DNA of 64,000 nucleotides from Bacteroidota bacterium (GTDB lineage Bacteria; Bacteroidota; Bacteroidia; 2-12-FULL-35-15), in assembly GCA_016722565.1 (NCBI GenBank), contig JADKIU010000007.1, positions 615,286 through 679,285 on the forward strand. The letters are read 5' to 3'. Position numbers and translations under genes: made by a program. The notes beneath the pieces are model-generated. The model had not been told where the DNA came from, ran no database searches, and saw nothing but the letters and a program-made list of their open reading frames with translations. Below, in pieces: positions 43,353 to 52,395 of the stretch. Positions within the stretch are counted from its first letter, which is position 1. Each line of letters begins with the position of its first letter.

Positions 43353-45440
43353 CTTTAATTTTTCTAATAAAATTTCATCGCATTCTGGACAATATTCATG
43401 CTCCCCTGATAAATATCCATGAGTGGGACAAATACTAAATACTGGAGTGATTGTAATATATGGTAATCTAAAATTTGAAAGAACTTTTTTTACTAAGTTT
43501 CTACAAGCCTCCGCTGAGCTTAATTTTTCTCTCATATATAAATGTAAAACTGTACCTCCAGTATATTTGCATTGTAATTCATCTTGTAAAAGCAATGCTT
43601 CAAAAGGATCGTCTGTGTGATCCACAGGAATTTGGGAGCTATTTGTATAGTAAATGTTTTCTTCGGTACCAGATTGAATAATATTTGGAAATCTTTTCTT
43701 ATCTTCTTTTGCAAAACGATACGTTGTACCTTCTGCAGGAGTAGCTTCTAAGTTGTATAAGTTTCCAGTTTCTTCCTGATAAAGCTTCATCTTTTCACGA
43801 ATATATTCTAATATTTGACCGGCAAATTCAATCCCTGTTTCAGTAGTAATATTATCTTTTTCACCCGTAAAGTTCAATATCATTTCATTGATTCCATTTA
43901 CTCCAATTGTAGAGAAATGATTTCTAAAATGACTTAAATACCTTTTAGTGTATGGATATAGCCCTCTATCATACATATCTTGAATAAAAACACGTTTCTT
44001 TTCTAGTGTAGATTTTGAGATTTCAAGCAAAAAATCTAAGCGCTCATATAAAGCTTTTATATTTCCTTTATATAAATAACCTAAACGAGCCATATTAATT
44101 GTAACAACACCAATACTTCCTGTCATCTCAGCACTTCCAAACAATCCGTTGCCTCTCTTTAATAGTTCTCTTAAATCAAGTTGTAATCTGCAACACATGC
44201 TTCTTACAGCATTTGGTTTATAAGCCTTCTCGTTTTCAATTTTATTCCCATTATCATCTAAGACATATTGGCTACCAATAAAATTTTGGAAATATGAAGA
44301 ACCAATCTTTGCTGTATTTTCAAATAATAAGTCTGTATTTTCGCCATACCAGTCAAAATCTTCAGTAATATTTACAGTAGGAATTGGAAAAGTGAAAGGT
44401 TGTCCCTGAGAATCACCTTCTGTCATTACAGTATAGTAGGCCTTATTTATCATATTCATCTCCGTTTGAAAATGCTCATATCTCATGTCAATTAGATCAC
44501 CAACTCCTCTTTCTCTTGCAAGTTCAATAAGTGTAATGTCATTTATTGTTTTAAAAAGATGATTATCATTTCTTGTAGGGATCTGTTCTTTTAAATCAGA
44601 AGGAACTACCCAATCTAACGTGATGTTAGTAAAAGGCGATTGCCCCCAACGTGCTGGAACATTGAGGTTGTAGATGAAACTACGAATAGCCTTCAATACT
44701 TCCTCAAAAGATAATTTATCCTTAAATACATAAGGAGCTAAGTATGTATCAAATGAACTAAAGGCTTGAGCACCTGCCCATTCACTTTGAAGTATTCCTA
44801 AGAAATTGGCCATTTGTCCTAGTGCTTCTCTAAAATGAGAAGGAGCCTTGCTCTCAACTCTTCCTCGGACACCATTAAATCCATCATTCAATAATGCTCT
44901 TAAACTCCAACCAGCGCAATATCCAGTTAAACAATCTAAATCATGAATGTGAATGTCTCCATTACGATGTGTTACTCCCTCTTCAGGAGAATATACTTTA
45001 TCAAGCCAATAGTTAGCAATAATTTTTCCCGCAACATTATTTACTAAACCAGCATTTGAATAAGCCGTATTGGCATTAGCATTAATTCTCCAATCTGTCT
45101 GTCCTATATACTCTTCAATGGTTTGAGTACTATTAATATATGTAGTAGTAGTATCTATATTATTAGTTAATTCTCTTTGTAATTTTCTAGTATGTCGATA
45201 TAACATAAACGATCTCATAACATCGAAGTACTTTCTAGCAAATAGCTTTTTTTCAATAATATCCTGAATCTCTTCAACGCTCCATGTGTCTTTAGAAATA
45301 AGTTCAAGGATGACTTCTTCAAAAATTCCCTCTTCAAACTTTTCATTTACACTTTGAAATCCTTTTGAAATTGCATCCTTAATTTTAAAACAATCTAATG
45401 GTTTGTATTCACCAGTTCTTTTAATTACATATTTTTCCAT
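43296..45440 (-). CDS. nrdD: Anaerobic ribonucleoside-triphosphate reductase, main frame (frameshifted)
   Basis: A frame of 714 codons for the oxygen-independent class III reductase that supplies dNTPs. It starts with an ATP cone (about 1-95, YVIKRTGEYKPLDCFKIKDA), then the barrel with SMCCRLQLDLRELLKRGNG and FGSAEMTGSIGVVTINMARL, and a zinc ribbon (CPTHGYLS ... YCPECDE). The glycyl-radical segment is missing from this frame but is present just downstream in the +1 frame, so the gene is interrupted by a one-base insertion or equivalent. As read, the product would be inactive. The ATG at 45440 (MEKYVIK) is preferred. Confidence 0.9.
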   Translation of the reverse strand: MEKYVIKRTGEYKPLDCFKIKDAISKGFQSVNEKFEEGIFEEVILELISKDTWSVEEIQDIIEKKLFARKYFDVMRSFMLYRHTRKLQRELTNNIDTTTTYINSTQTIEEYIGQTDWRINANANTAYSNAGLVNNVAGKIIANYWLDKVYSPEEGVTHRNGDIHIHDLDCLTGYCAGWSLRALLNDGFNGVRGRVESKAPSHFREALGQMANFLGILQSEWAGAQAFSSFDTYLAPYVFKDKLSFEEVLKAIRSFIYNLNVPARWGQSPFTNITLDWVVPSDLKEQIPTRNDNHLFKTINDITLIELARERGVGDLIDMRYEHFQTEMNMINKAYYTVMTEGDSQGQPFTFPIPTVNITEDFDWYGENTDLLFENTAKIGSSYFQNFIGSQYVLDDNGNKIENEKAYKPNAVRSMCCRLQLDLRELLKRGNGLFGSAEMTGSIGVVTINMARLGYLYKGNIKALYERLDFLLEISKSTLEKKRVFIQDMYDRGLYPYTKRYLSHFRNHFSTIGVNGINEMILNFTGEKDNITTETGIEFAGQILEYIREKMKLYQEETGNLYNLEATPAEGTTYRFAKEDKKRFPNIIQSGTEENIYYTNSSQIPVDHTDDPFEALLLQDELQCKYTGGTVLHLYMREKLSSAEACRNLVKKVLSNFRLPYITITPVFSICPTHGYLSGEHEYCPECDEILLEKLKLNHIKHENTQKQSIVAKS

Positions 45441-45583
45441 TATATTTATTTTAGAGTAACTATTCATGTGTTTTTAGACAATATCATTCCACCCTATGTA
45501 CTTAGGTTTTAAAATTAAATAATTAAATTTGATTGCGTAGTTTAAGAGTTAAACCCTAACAGTAATTACTTCTTAAAGTATAT

Positions 45584-45815
45584 TTAGTTTTTTAAATAGC
45601 TTAATCCTTCTAATACGCTATTAGACATTCCAGCTAGTGTTGTTTTTTCTAGCATTTCTAATATATCTTTTTTAATATGTTTATACTTATTATGAACTGG
45701 GCAAGGACTTATTTCCGAGCATTTGCTCAATCCCAAAACACATTTCTCTTCGTGCAATGAACCATCAATCGCAATCACAATTTCAATTAATTTAACTTTA
45801 TTAATCCTTTTTTAA
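45584..45815 (-). pseudogene. Rrf2 regulator, C-terminal fragment with Fe-S cysteines
   Basis: The frame ending at 45584 encodes the second half of an Rrf2 regulator: IAIDGSLHEEKCVLGLSKCS then EISPCPVHNKYKHIKKD. The three cysteines are the Fe-S ligands of NsrR/IscR-type proteins. Upstream of its first Met the frame continues as VKLIEIV with no break until the A6-GG run of the N-terminal piece, so the two are one gene with a frameshift. Confidence 0.85.
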
Positions 45816-46022
45816 GTCTGCTTCAAATCCACCTGCTGATCCTTTTACTGAATTAATAATGTTCTTTTTGACAAGGGTTTGTAAAATTTTTGCAGTAAAC
45901 GCTTCAGGGGAACCTATTTCTTTAGAAATCCCTTTTAAACTTGTCCTGTTTCCATTAATAGATTGTTCCGCAACATATATAGCTGCCTTTATACCATATT
46001 CACAAGCTTTCGAAAAAATCAT
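45801..46022 (-). pseudogene. Rrf2 regulator, N-terminal DNA-binding fragment
   Basis: A 73-codon frame with the winged helix of Rrf2 proteins: MIFSKACEYGIKAAIYVAEQ, LKGISKEIGSPEAFTAKILQ and VKGSAGGFEADLKKD. It stops early because the frame changes at the run T6 preceded by CC (45806-45813 on +). Removing one base there restores DLKK-INKVKLIEIVIAIDGS and a normal protein of about 140 residues. Such Fe-S Rrf2 regulators sense NO or iron-sulfur status. A perfect inverted repeat 44 bases upstream is a likely autoregulatory operator. Confidence 0.88.
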
Positions 46023-46065
46023 AATTCATTTTTATTTAAGCAAAAATATATTTTTAAAAAACATA

Positions 46066-46083
46066 TCGGACAAACATGTCCGA
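46066..46083. promoter_or_regulatory. Inverted-repeat operator, likely for the Rrf2 regulator
   Basis: TCGGACA-AACA-TGTCCGA, a perfect seven-base inverted repeat, lies between the Rrf2 gene and the divergent radical-SAM gene. A near copy occurs at 54250-54267. Confidence 0.65.
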
Positions 46084-46183
46084 ATAGTTATAAACAAATT
46101 ATTGTCAATAATAATAAAACCTAAAACCTAAAAAATGATTTAGCTCATATTGAAAGGCATAAAAAATAATTAATATTACATAT

Positions 46184-46957
46184 ATGTCAGTATTGTACAA
46201 TAATATCGTATTTGGTCCAATAGTAAGCAGACGTTTTGGAAGTTCACTCGGCATTAACTTATTGCCTTTACAAAATAAAGTTTGTAATTTTAATTGTATA
46301 TACTGTGAATGCGGTTGGACTGACTTAAAATCAAATAAAATCAAATATTTAGGGTCAAGTGAAATAATTACTGCAATAGAAAATCGTTTTAAGGTACTTA
46401 AAAAGGAAAAAATACATATTGACAGTATTACTTTTGCAGGAAACGGTGAGCCTACAATGCATCCTAAATTTTCAGAAATAATAGACGCTGTTATTCAGCT
46501 TAGAGATATTTATCTACCAAAAATAAAGATAACCGTTTTATCAAATTCAACACTTTTAGGGAACAAGTCAGTTTTTGAAAGTTTAAAAAAAATAGACTTA
46601 CGGGTTATGAAATTGGATGCTGGTAACACTGATATGCTAAAAAAAATTGACAAGCCTCTTTCCTCCAAAACGATAGAATGGTATATAGAAAAATTAAAAG
46701 AATTAAATGGTGAATTAATTATTCAAACAATCTTTTTAAAAGGTTATTGTGATGGAGTATATGTTGATAATACTACAACTGATGAGCTATCTTCATGGCT
46801 TAATGCGATAAAAGAAATTAATCCAAAATCTGTTATGATTTATACTATTGATAGAGAAACCCCTGCTGATAAACTTGAAAAAATTTCAGCTAAAACATTG
46901 AATTCGATTTGTGATCAAGTTTTAGCAAATGGAATAAATGCCAATGTTTATACTTAA
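46184..46957 (+). CDS. Radical SAM protein (COG0731-like)
   Basis: A 257-residue radical-SAM enzyme. The cluster Cys are 34, 38 and 41 in KVCNFNCIYCECGW, followed by TFAGNGEPTMHPKF for SAM binding. N-terminal YNNIVFGPIVSRRFGSSLG is typical of a short radical-SAM family related to wyosine-type enzymes. It shares the Rrf2 operator region and heads a run with a thioesterase and a flavin-binding-like protein. Its substrate is unknown. Confidence 0.88.
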   Translation: MSVLYNNIVFGPIVSRRFGSSLGINLLPLQNKVCNFNCIYCECGWTDLKSNKIKYLGSSEIITAIENRFKVLKKEKIHIDSITFAGNGEPTMHPKFSEIIDAVIQLRDIYLPKIKITVLSNSTLLGNKSVFESLKKIDLRVMKLDAGNTDMLKKIDKPLSSKTIEWYIEKLKELNGELIIQTIFLKGYCDGVYVDNTTTDELSSWLNAIKEINPKSVMIYTIDRETPADKLEKISAKTLNSICDQVLANGINANVYT

Positions 46958-46971
46958 ATAACTAATTAATA

Positions 46972-47436
46972 ATGAAAAAGATTAAAACATCAAAAAATTC
47001 AGAAACAATAATGACAGAGATTGTTTGCCCAAATGATACAAATCCGATGGGAATTCTTCAAGGGGGAAGACTAGTTCAATGGATGGATATTGCATCTGCA
47101 ATTTGTGCTCAAAATCATGCTGAACATATTTGCGTTACAGCATCAATCGACAGTGTTAAATTTAAGAAACCTGCAAAGATTGGCGACATCATTACTATTA
47201 AAGCTAAAATGACACGATCATTTAATTCTTCTATGGAAATATTTGTACAAGCTTGGGCAAAGAAAATACTTAGTCAAAAAGCCTATTTAATAAATGAAGC
47301 ATACTTTACGTTTGTAGCACTTGATGACAATGCAAATCCAGCTATTGTGCCAGGAATAAAACCAAATTCTGAAATTGAGAAAAAAGAGTATTTAAATGCT
47401 TTAAAAAGAAAAAACAGCCGCTTACAAAACAACTAG
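46972..47436 (+). CDS. Acyl-CoA thioesterase (hotdog fold)
   Basis: A 154-residue hotdog thioesterase with the signature CPNDTNPMGILQGGRLVQWM and ASIDSVKFKKPAKIGDIITI, close to the YciA/BACH group. It hydrolyses acyl-CoA in the cytoplasm. It is 14 bases downstream of the radical-SAM gene and 4 before the next, so it is part of a three-gene operon. Chain length preference unknown. Confidence 0.9.
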   Translation: MKKIKTSKNSETIMTEIVCPNDTNPMGILQGGRLVQWMDIASAICAQNHAEHICVTASIDSVKFKKPAKIGDIITIKAKMTRSFNSSMEIFVQAWAKKILSQKAYLINEAYFTFVALDDNANPAIVPGIKPNSEIEKKEYLNALKRKNSRLQNN

Positions 47437-47440
47437 CATT

Positions 47441-47872
47441 ATGAATCCAATTCCTGATAAATTAGCAGCATTTTTACAAGAAAATAAAATTTCTACTGTT
47501 TGCTTTATTGACTACGAAAACAATCCGTATTGCATTAATTGTTTTTACTCATTTGACGAAGAGTCTCTTATTCTAGTATTTAAGTCAGCAGTTGGCACTA
47601 CTCATCAAAAACTAACAAAACCAATGGCATGTATTTCAGGAACTATATTGCCAAATGTGATTGACACATTAAAATTAAAAGGAATCCAATTCACTGGAAA
47701 AATAATTGAAAATGAAGAAATTGATAAGTTACAACTAAATTTAAAATATGTAAAAAAGTACCCCATGAGCCTTGCGGTAATGGGTTATGTGTGGGCTGTA
47801 AGATTAGATTTTTTAAAATTTACAGATAACACGTTAGGATTCGGAAACAAAACAATCTGGACTAGTAAATAA
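47441..47872 (+). CDS. Pyridoxamine-phosphate-oxidase-like split-barrel protein
   Basis: A 143-residue protein resembling the YhbP / FMN-binding split-barrel family: ENKISTVCFIDYENNPYCIN, LVFKSAVGTTHQKL and the C-terminal VRLDFLKFTDNTLGFGNKTI. Such proteins may bind FMN or heme; no catalytic assignment is possible. It ends a three-gene + strand run. Confidence 0.75.
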   Translation: MNPIPDKLAAFLQENKISTVCFIDYENNPYCINCFYSFDEESLILVFKSAVGTTHQKLTKPMACISGTILPNVIDTLKLKGIQFTGKIIENEEIDKLQLNLKYVKKYPMSLAVMGYVWAVRLDFLKFTDNTLGFGNKTIWTSK

Positions 47873-47889
47873 AACTCACGTTAAATAAT

Positions 47890-49068
47890 TTATAGATTAT
47901 CTCTTCGTTCTATTTCTTTCTTCAATCGCATAACTTCATCAATTATTTGCCCATCAATAGAAGAATTTTCTTCTGATCTTCTAATTAAATACGGGATAGC
48001 TTTTTTCACTTCTCCATAAGGCAAATATTTAGAGGAATTATATCCATTTATACTTAGATTAAACGTTAGGTTATCGCTCATTCCGTATAATTGCGAAAAT
48101 CTAATTTTTGAATAGTGATTAGTAATATTATACTTATGAATGCAATTAATAGCATGTATTGTGCTATCATTGTTATGTGTAGCAATACATGAATCAACTT
48201 TTTTAAACTCACGTAAACATATTTCTACAGCTTGGTTAAAAGAATCATCTGTTTCTTTTTTTGTATCAAATACAGGAGAACCTTTCCCCTCTTTTATAGC
48301 CTTCTCTTTTTCTTTTTCAACATAAGCACCTCTTACTAATTTAATTCCAGGAACATAATTCTTTCGCTCAGCATCTTTAATTAAAGCACCTAGGTATTGT
48401 ATTCTATCCTTAAGGTACATTTGAAGAGTATTAAATACAACAGCAAAATCTTTGTTATATTTTTCCATCATCATTTCTGTAATTTTATCAAAAAGATCCT
48501 GCATGCATCTATCTTCAGCATCAATAAAAAGAATTACTTTTGAGTCATGTGCTGTTTTACAGATTAAATCGATTCGATTTATTAATCTATCAAATCTCGG
48601 TAATAAGATTAAATCATTAACAAATTCAATCCCATTACAATAAGTTAGAAACTTAGGATTTTCTAATCCTGAAATTTTTACACTTATATAATTACCAGGA
48701 CATTCCTTGCCCAACCTAATAATATTAGAAACAATTATTTTAGCATTACTATCAAAAGATTCATCATTATTTTCTCCTTCAGAGACATAATCCAATACAG
48801 ATTTTACCTTAAATTTTTCTAAATAGTGAATTTTTATAAATGTTGTATCTATGTCATCCCCTGCACAAAATACGTTAAAAACTGTTTTTTTTATTAGAAA
48901 CTTAAATGGCAAATTATATTTTAGAACACCTTTCGTAAAAAAAATTAATAGTTTAACTATTTTTTGTTTTTGAAGTAAACAAAAAACAAAATAGGTGAAC
49001 TTTATTTCTTTATTTGATTTATAACTGTATGCAGTTTTTAAATCTTCTAAGTCTATACTATTTTTCAT
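47890..49068 (-). CDS. Proline dehydrogenase family protein
   Basis: A 392-residue FAD-dependent TIM-barrel enzyme of the PRODH family. Recognised motifs are VKISGLENPKFL, VILFIDAEDRCMQD, NTLQMYLKDRIQYLG, PGIKLVRGAYVEKEKEKA and the C-terminal YLPYGEVKKAIPYLIRRSEE. It oxidises proline to pyrroline-5-carboxylate, passing electrons to quinone. It sits just downstream of norB on the same strand, 34 bases away. Confidence 0.9.
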   Translation of the reverse strand: MKNSIDLEDLKTAYSYKSNKEIKFTYFVFCLLQKQKIVKLLIFFTKGVLKYNLPFKFLIKKTVFNVFCAGDDIDTTFIKIHYLEKFKVKSVLDYVSEGENNDESFDSNAKIIVSNIIRLGKECPGNYISVKISGLENPKFLTYCNGIEFVNDLILLPRFDRLINRIDLICKTAHDSKVILFIDAEDRCMQDLFDKITEMMMEKYNKDFAVVFNTLQMYLKDRIQYLGALIKDAERKNYVPGIKLVRGAYVEKEKEKAIKEGKGSPVFDTKKETDDSFNQAVEICLREFKKVDSCIATHNNDSTIHAINCIHKYNITNHYSKIRFSQLYGMSDNLTFNLSINGYNSSKYLPYGEVKKAIPYLIRRSEENSSIDGQIIDEVMRLKKEIERRDNL

Positions 49069-49102
49069 AATAAATAGATAAATGGGAATAAATCAATTCA
49101 CT

Positions 49103-49837
49103 TTATGTTTTTTTTGCAGTATTAATTAAGATAATAGCGAAAGAACTTAAGGCTATCAATAATCCCAAGCCAGCAAAAGCAAATACAATAAAATCGGGCC
49201 TTAAGGATTCCATCATTTTAGAATAACTTTCTTGATGATTGCTTAATTGCCAAATCCCTTTTTGTATTCCAGCGCCATTTAGTGATAACCAAAATACTAA
49301 CAAACTGATTTGTAATAACCAGAACAGATAATTTAAATATTTAGACTTATCCTTTTTATTAAAAAACTCGAAGCATGCAGCTAATAATATCATAGTATTT
49401 ATCCCTATGGTAGTACCCATTGCATGTGCGACTGTTACATGTGTACCGTGTGTGTAAATATTTATTGCTGGTATCGACATCAGTATGGCCTGGCCCATAT
49501 TAAGGAAAACCCATATATCTGCAGCCATAATAAATCGATAAGGGAAGTAATGATAATTTTTCTGAATGGCATTAATACTAGCTCGCCAATCATAAATGAT
49601 TTTAATAAAAAATACCCATTCCGTCATACTAACTATATATCCGATATATCTAATATAGTTTTCTGTAGGGAGAGTGTAAATATGATGCCCCCAATTAAAC
49701 ATTAGATTAAATAGTCCTAGAAAATACATAGCAAAAGCAAACTTATTGGTCCCAGTGTTTTTACTATTAGATATTTTATCCATTAAAAAAAACGCAGTAC
49801 CATATAAAATCTGATTCGGAACCAACCAAAGACCCAT
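49103..49837 (-). pseudogene. norB: norB, C-terminal fragment (frameshifted)
   Basis: This frame encodes the second half of nitric oxide reductase large subunit. It shows NQILYGTAFFLMDKI, the FeB/heme histidines in NLMFNWGHHIYTLP and the heme histidines in YTHGTHVTVAHAMGTTIGIN. The start shown (MGLWLVP) is only the first ATG after a stop; it is not a real N-terminus. It joins in sense to the preceding frame at GSLVGS / NQILYG near 49817. Confidence 0.9.
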
Positions 49838-50405
49838 TTACTTTCCATTGAATTGTCATGTCAGTAATAAAATGTTCTCTGAAATATGGAAATATCCATA
49901 AATAATTTTCTGAAAAAGTAAATAGAAAAAACAAAACTCCCGTGAGCCACATCCAAATATACACAGGCCAGTCTTTTACTTTTTTTACTAACGAATAAAA
50001 ATTTACTAGAAATAAAATCCACGCAATTGCTATTGGTAAAGCCCAAATAGGATTAAATTCCCAATATTCTCTACCACCAAAATCTTTATTAAAATATGAA
50101 GTCACAATACCAATAATTGCAAAAATCCACAATATCCATTGAATAAGTGCAATTTTGTATGTTCTAGCTTCTGTTATATATTGCTTTAGTCCATTATAAA
50201 TACAACCAGTAGCTCCTAAGATAATCCAAAAAATAGCTGATGAAACATGTAATGGTCTTAATGAAACAAAGCCTAATTGGAGTTTCATAAAATCAGGAAA
50301 AATATAAATAATAGCGGCAAATATTCCGAAAAATAAGCCTAGCATTAACATACATAATGAAGTTACTAAAAACAGCTTTCCAATATTAAATTTAATTAGT
50401 TTCAT
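49776..50405 (-). pseudogene. norB: norB, N-terminal fragment (frameshifted)
   Basis: The first half of NorB: membrane helices from MKLIKFNIGKLFLVTSL, the low-spin heme His in RPLHVSSAIFWIILG and a region of about six helices. From about 49817 the frame drifts into SESDFIWYCVFFNG, unlike NorB, and stops. The +1 frame continues correctly. A two-base deletion turning TCCTGGAAT (GSWN, which I recall as the conserved form) into TCCGAAT would explain it. It begins 14 bases inside the end of norC. If real, NO reduction by this enzyme is lost. Confidence 0.88.
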
Positions 50406-50814
50406 TTTTCTCTATCATTCCAAATTTATCTATACTAAAACTTCTAAGATCACTTTTTCCGCTTGCATCAGTAGATTTCAAAAATTCAATAAGTAAATTC
50501 ATTTCATTGTCAGTTAAATTAAATGCTGGCATTTGCTTAGTTCCTGATTTAACCAGCGCTCTAACTGTTTTTTCTCCCTTACTAGGATTAGAAATAATAT
50601 TAGTTAAATCGGGTCCTAAGTAACCCCCTAAGCTATATAACTGATGACAACTTTGACAATTATAGGCTTGCCATACTAATCTACCTTCAGACGCTTTCTC
50701 TTTATTAAATTTTGAATCCTCTTTTATAGAAAGTGGCTTTAAATATATACTAATTGAATAAATAAGAAAGCACAGACTTAGAATAAAAAACATATGTTTA
50801 GGTTTGAATTTCAT
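50392..50814 (-). CDS. norC: Nitric oxide reductase cytochrome c subunit NorC
   Basis: A 140-residue membrane-anchored cytochrome c. An N-terminal helix (MFFILSLCFLIYSISIYL) precedes a heme domain with CQSCH (53-57) in WQAYNCQSCHQLYSLGGYLG and the axial Met in TKQMPAF, a typical NorC pattern. The ATG at 50814 is preferred over more distal in-frame starts. It overlaps norB. An imperfect inverted repeat TTTCAT / ATGAAA lies at 50898-50914 upstream. Confidence 0.9.
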   Translation of the reverse strand: MKFKPKHMFFILSLCFLIYSISIYLKPLSIKEDSKFNKEKASEGRLVWQAYNCQSCHQLYSLGGYLGPDLTNIISNPSKGEKTVRALVKSGTKQMPAFNLTDNEMNLLIEFLKSTDASGKSDLRSFSIDKFGMIEKNETN

Positions 50815-50919
50815 ATGTAGATAGTATTGTTTTTCTATGGTCATATGATATATGCAATGAATCCTCATTTGTGTTTGTTCACTTAGACACATGGCTATTT
50901 CATATGACATGAAATTCAT

Positions 50920-52302
50920 TTATATTTTTTCGAATTTTGCCTGAAAAAAACGCAAGTACTTTGGCTCATAAATCATTTTCAATCCTTTAATGGAATTTCT
51001 TCGTTGATAAACCGCAGCTGCTGACTCAGCAATCACATCCATGTGCGCTTGAGTGTAGACTCTTCGCGGAATAGTAAATCGTACTAATTCTAATTTAGGG
51101 TAATAATTTTCACCATTTGATTTTCTTCCTGCTGAAATTATTCCTCTTTCCATTGTTCTAACTCCAGAATCTATATAGATTTCTGCAGCCAAAGTTTGGG
51201 CTGGAAATTGATCTTGAGTAAGATGAGGTAAAAAAGCTTTAGCGTCAACAAATATACCATGACCTCCAATTGGCTTAACAATTGGAATTCCGTATTCCAT
51301 CATTTTATGACCTAAATATTCTACCTGACCTACTCTAGCATGTTGATGATTATCATCCAAACTTTCAGCAATTCCAATGGCAATAGCTTCCATATCTCTG
51401 CCAGCTAATCCTCCATAAGTATGAAGTCCTTCGTAAACCACAACTAAATTTCTTGCTTCTTCAAAAACATCCCATTCATTTGTCGCCATAAAACCACCAA
51501 TGTTAACTAAAGCATCTTTTTTAGCACTCATAGTAGCACCATCCGTTAATGAACAAATTTCAAAAACAATATCTTTAATGCTTTTATTATTATATCCTTT
51601 CTCTCGTTGTTGAATAAAATATGCATTTTCTGCAACTCTAGTCATATCATGTATAATACGAATTTTATGTTTTTTAGTATAGGCTCTTAACTCCTTTAAA
51701 TTAGCCATGCTAACAGGTTGGCCTCCTGCTAAATTTACATTAGTTGCAAGACTTACATAAGGAATTTTTTTTGCACCATGTTTTTTAACAAGCTTATCAA
51801 GTTTATTTAAATCCACATTCCCCTTAAATGGATGCTCATTTAATGGGTCATGTGCCTCATCAATAATAATATCTGCGAAAATACCTCCTGCCAGTTCTTG
51901 ATGTAATCGCGTTGTTGTGAAGTACATATTACCAGGTATAATATCACCTTTTTTTATTAAAATCTTTGACAAAATATTCTCTGCTGCTCTGCCTTGATGT
52001 GTTGGCACTATATATTTATAACCATAATATTTTTTTATAGCATCTTCCAATTTATAATAACTTTTACTTCCAGCATAAGCTTCGTCACCAGTCATAAATG
52101 CGCCCCATTGTCTATCACTCATTGAGTTTGTTCCGCTATCAGTTAGTAAATCAATATACACGTCTTCTGATTTTAAAAGAAATGTATTATAGCCAGCTTC
52201 TTTAATAGCTTTAATACGTTGTTTTTTGGTTGTCATTTTTAATAATTCAACCATTTTCATTTTATAGGGCTCTGCCCAAGATCTTTTAACTATTTGTTTC
52301 AT
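50920..52302 (-). CDS. Tyrosine phenol-lyase / tryptophanase family enzyme
   Basis: A 460-residue PLP enzyme of the beta-eliminating lyases. The Schiff-base Lys is in TMSAKKDALVNIGG (Lys262 by alignment with Lys257 of Citrobacter freundii tyrosine phenol-lyase). Arg386 in VRTMERGIISAGR matches Arg381 of that enzyme, which contacts the phenol ring; tryptophanases have a hydrophobic residue there. This favours tyrosine phenol-lyase (L-tyrosine to phenol, pyruvate and ammonia) over tryptophanase. A possible Rrf2 half-site and a TAATACGTATTA palindrome lie upstream. Confidence 0.85.
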   Translation of the reverse strand: MKQIVKRSWAEPYKMKMVELLKMTTKKQRIKAIKEAGYNTFLLKSEDVYIDLLTDSGTNSMSDRQWGAFMTGDEAYAGSKSYYKLEDAIKKYYGYKYIVPTHQGRAAENILSKILIKKGDIIPGNMYFTTTRLHQELAGGIFADIIIDEAHDPLNEHPFKGNVDLNKLDKLVKKHGAKKIPYVSLATNVNLAGGQPVSMANLKELRAYTKKHKIRIIHDMTRVAENAYFIQQREKGYNNKSIKDIVFEICSLTDGATMSAKKDALVNIGGFMATNEWDVFEEARNLVVVYEGLHTYGGLAGRDMEAIAIGIAESLDDNHQHARVGQVEYLGHKMMEYGIPIVKPIGGHGIFVDAKAFLPHLTQDQFPAQTLAAEIYIDSGVRTMERGIISAGRKSNGENYYPKLELVRFTIPRRVYTQAHMDVIAESAAAVYQRRNSIKGLKMIYEPKYLRFFQAKFEKI

Positions 52303-52350
52303 AATATTTTTATTAATTTGTTTTAATTAAATTAGTTCATCTTCATTTCA

Positions 52351-52383
52351 TATCTGTTTGTCCTGAATACATAATACGTATTA
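52351..52383. promoter_or_regulatory. Possible Rrf2 half-site and palindrome upstream of the lyase gene
   Basis: On the - strand TCAGGACAAACAGATA (52351-52366) carries the GGACAAACA half of the Rrf2-type repeat without its other arm. TAATACGTATTA at 52372-52383 is a perfect twelve-base palindrome. Neither is proven. Confidence 0.35.
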
Positions 52384-52395
52384 AATCTATTAATA

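Noticed and set aside
50898..50914. TTTCAT / ATGAAA repeat before norC as a NsrR site
   Set aside because: The spacing and sequence match no site I know, and it lies next to the end of the lyase gene; kept only as a note under norC.
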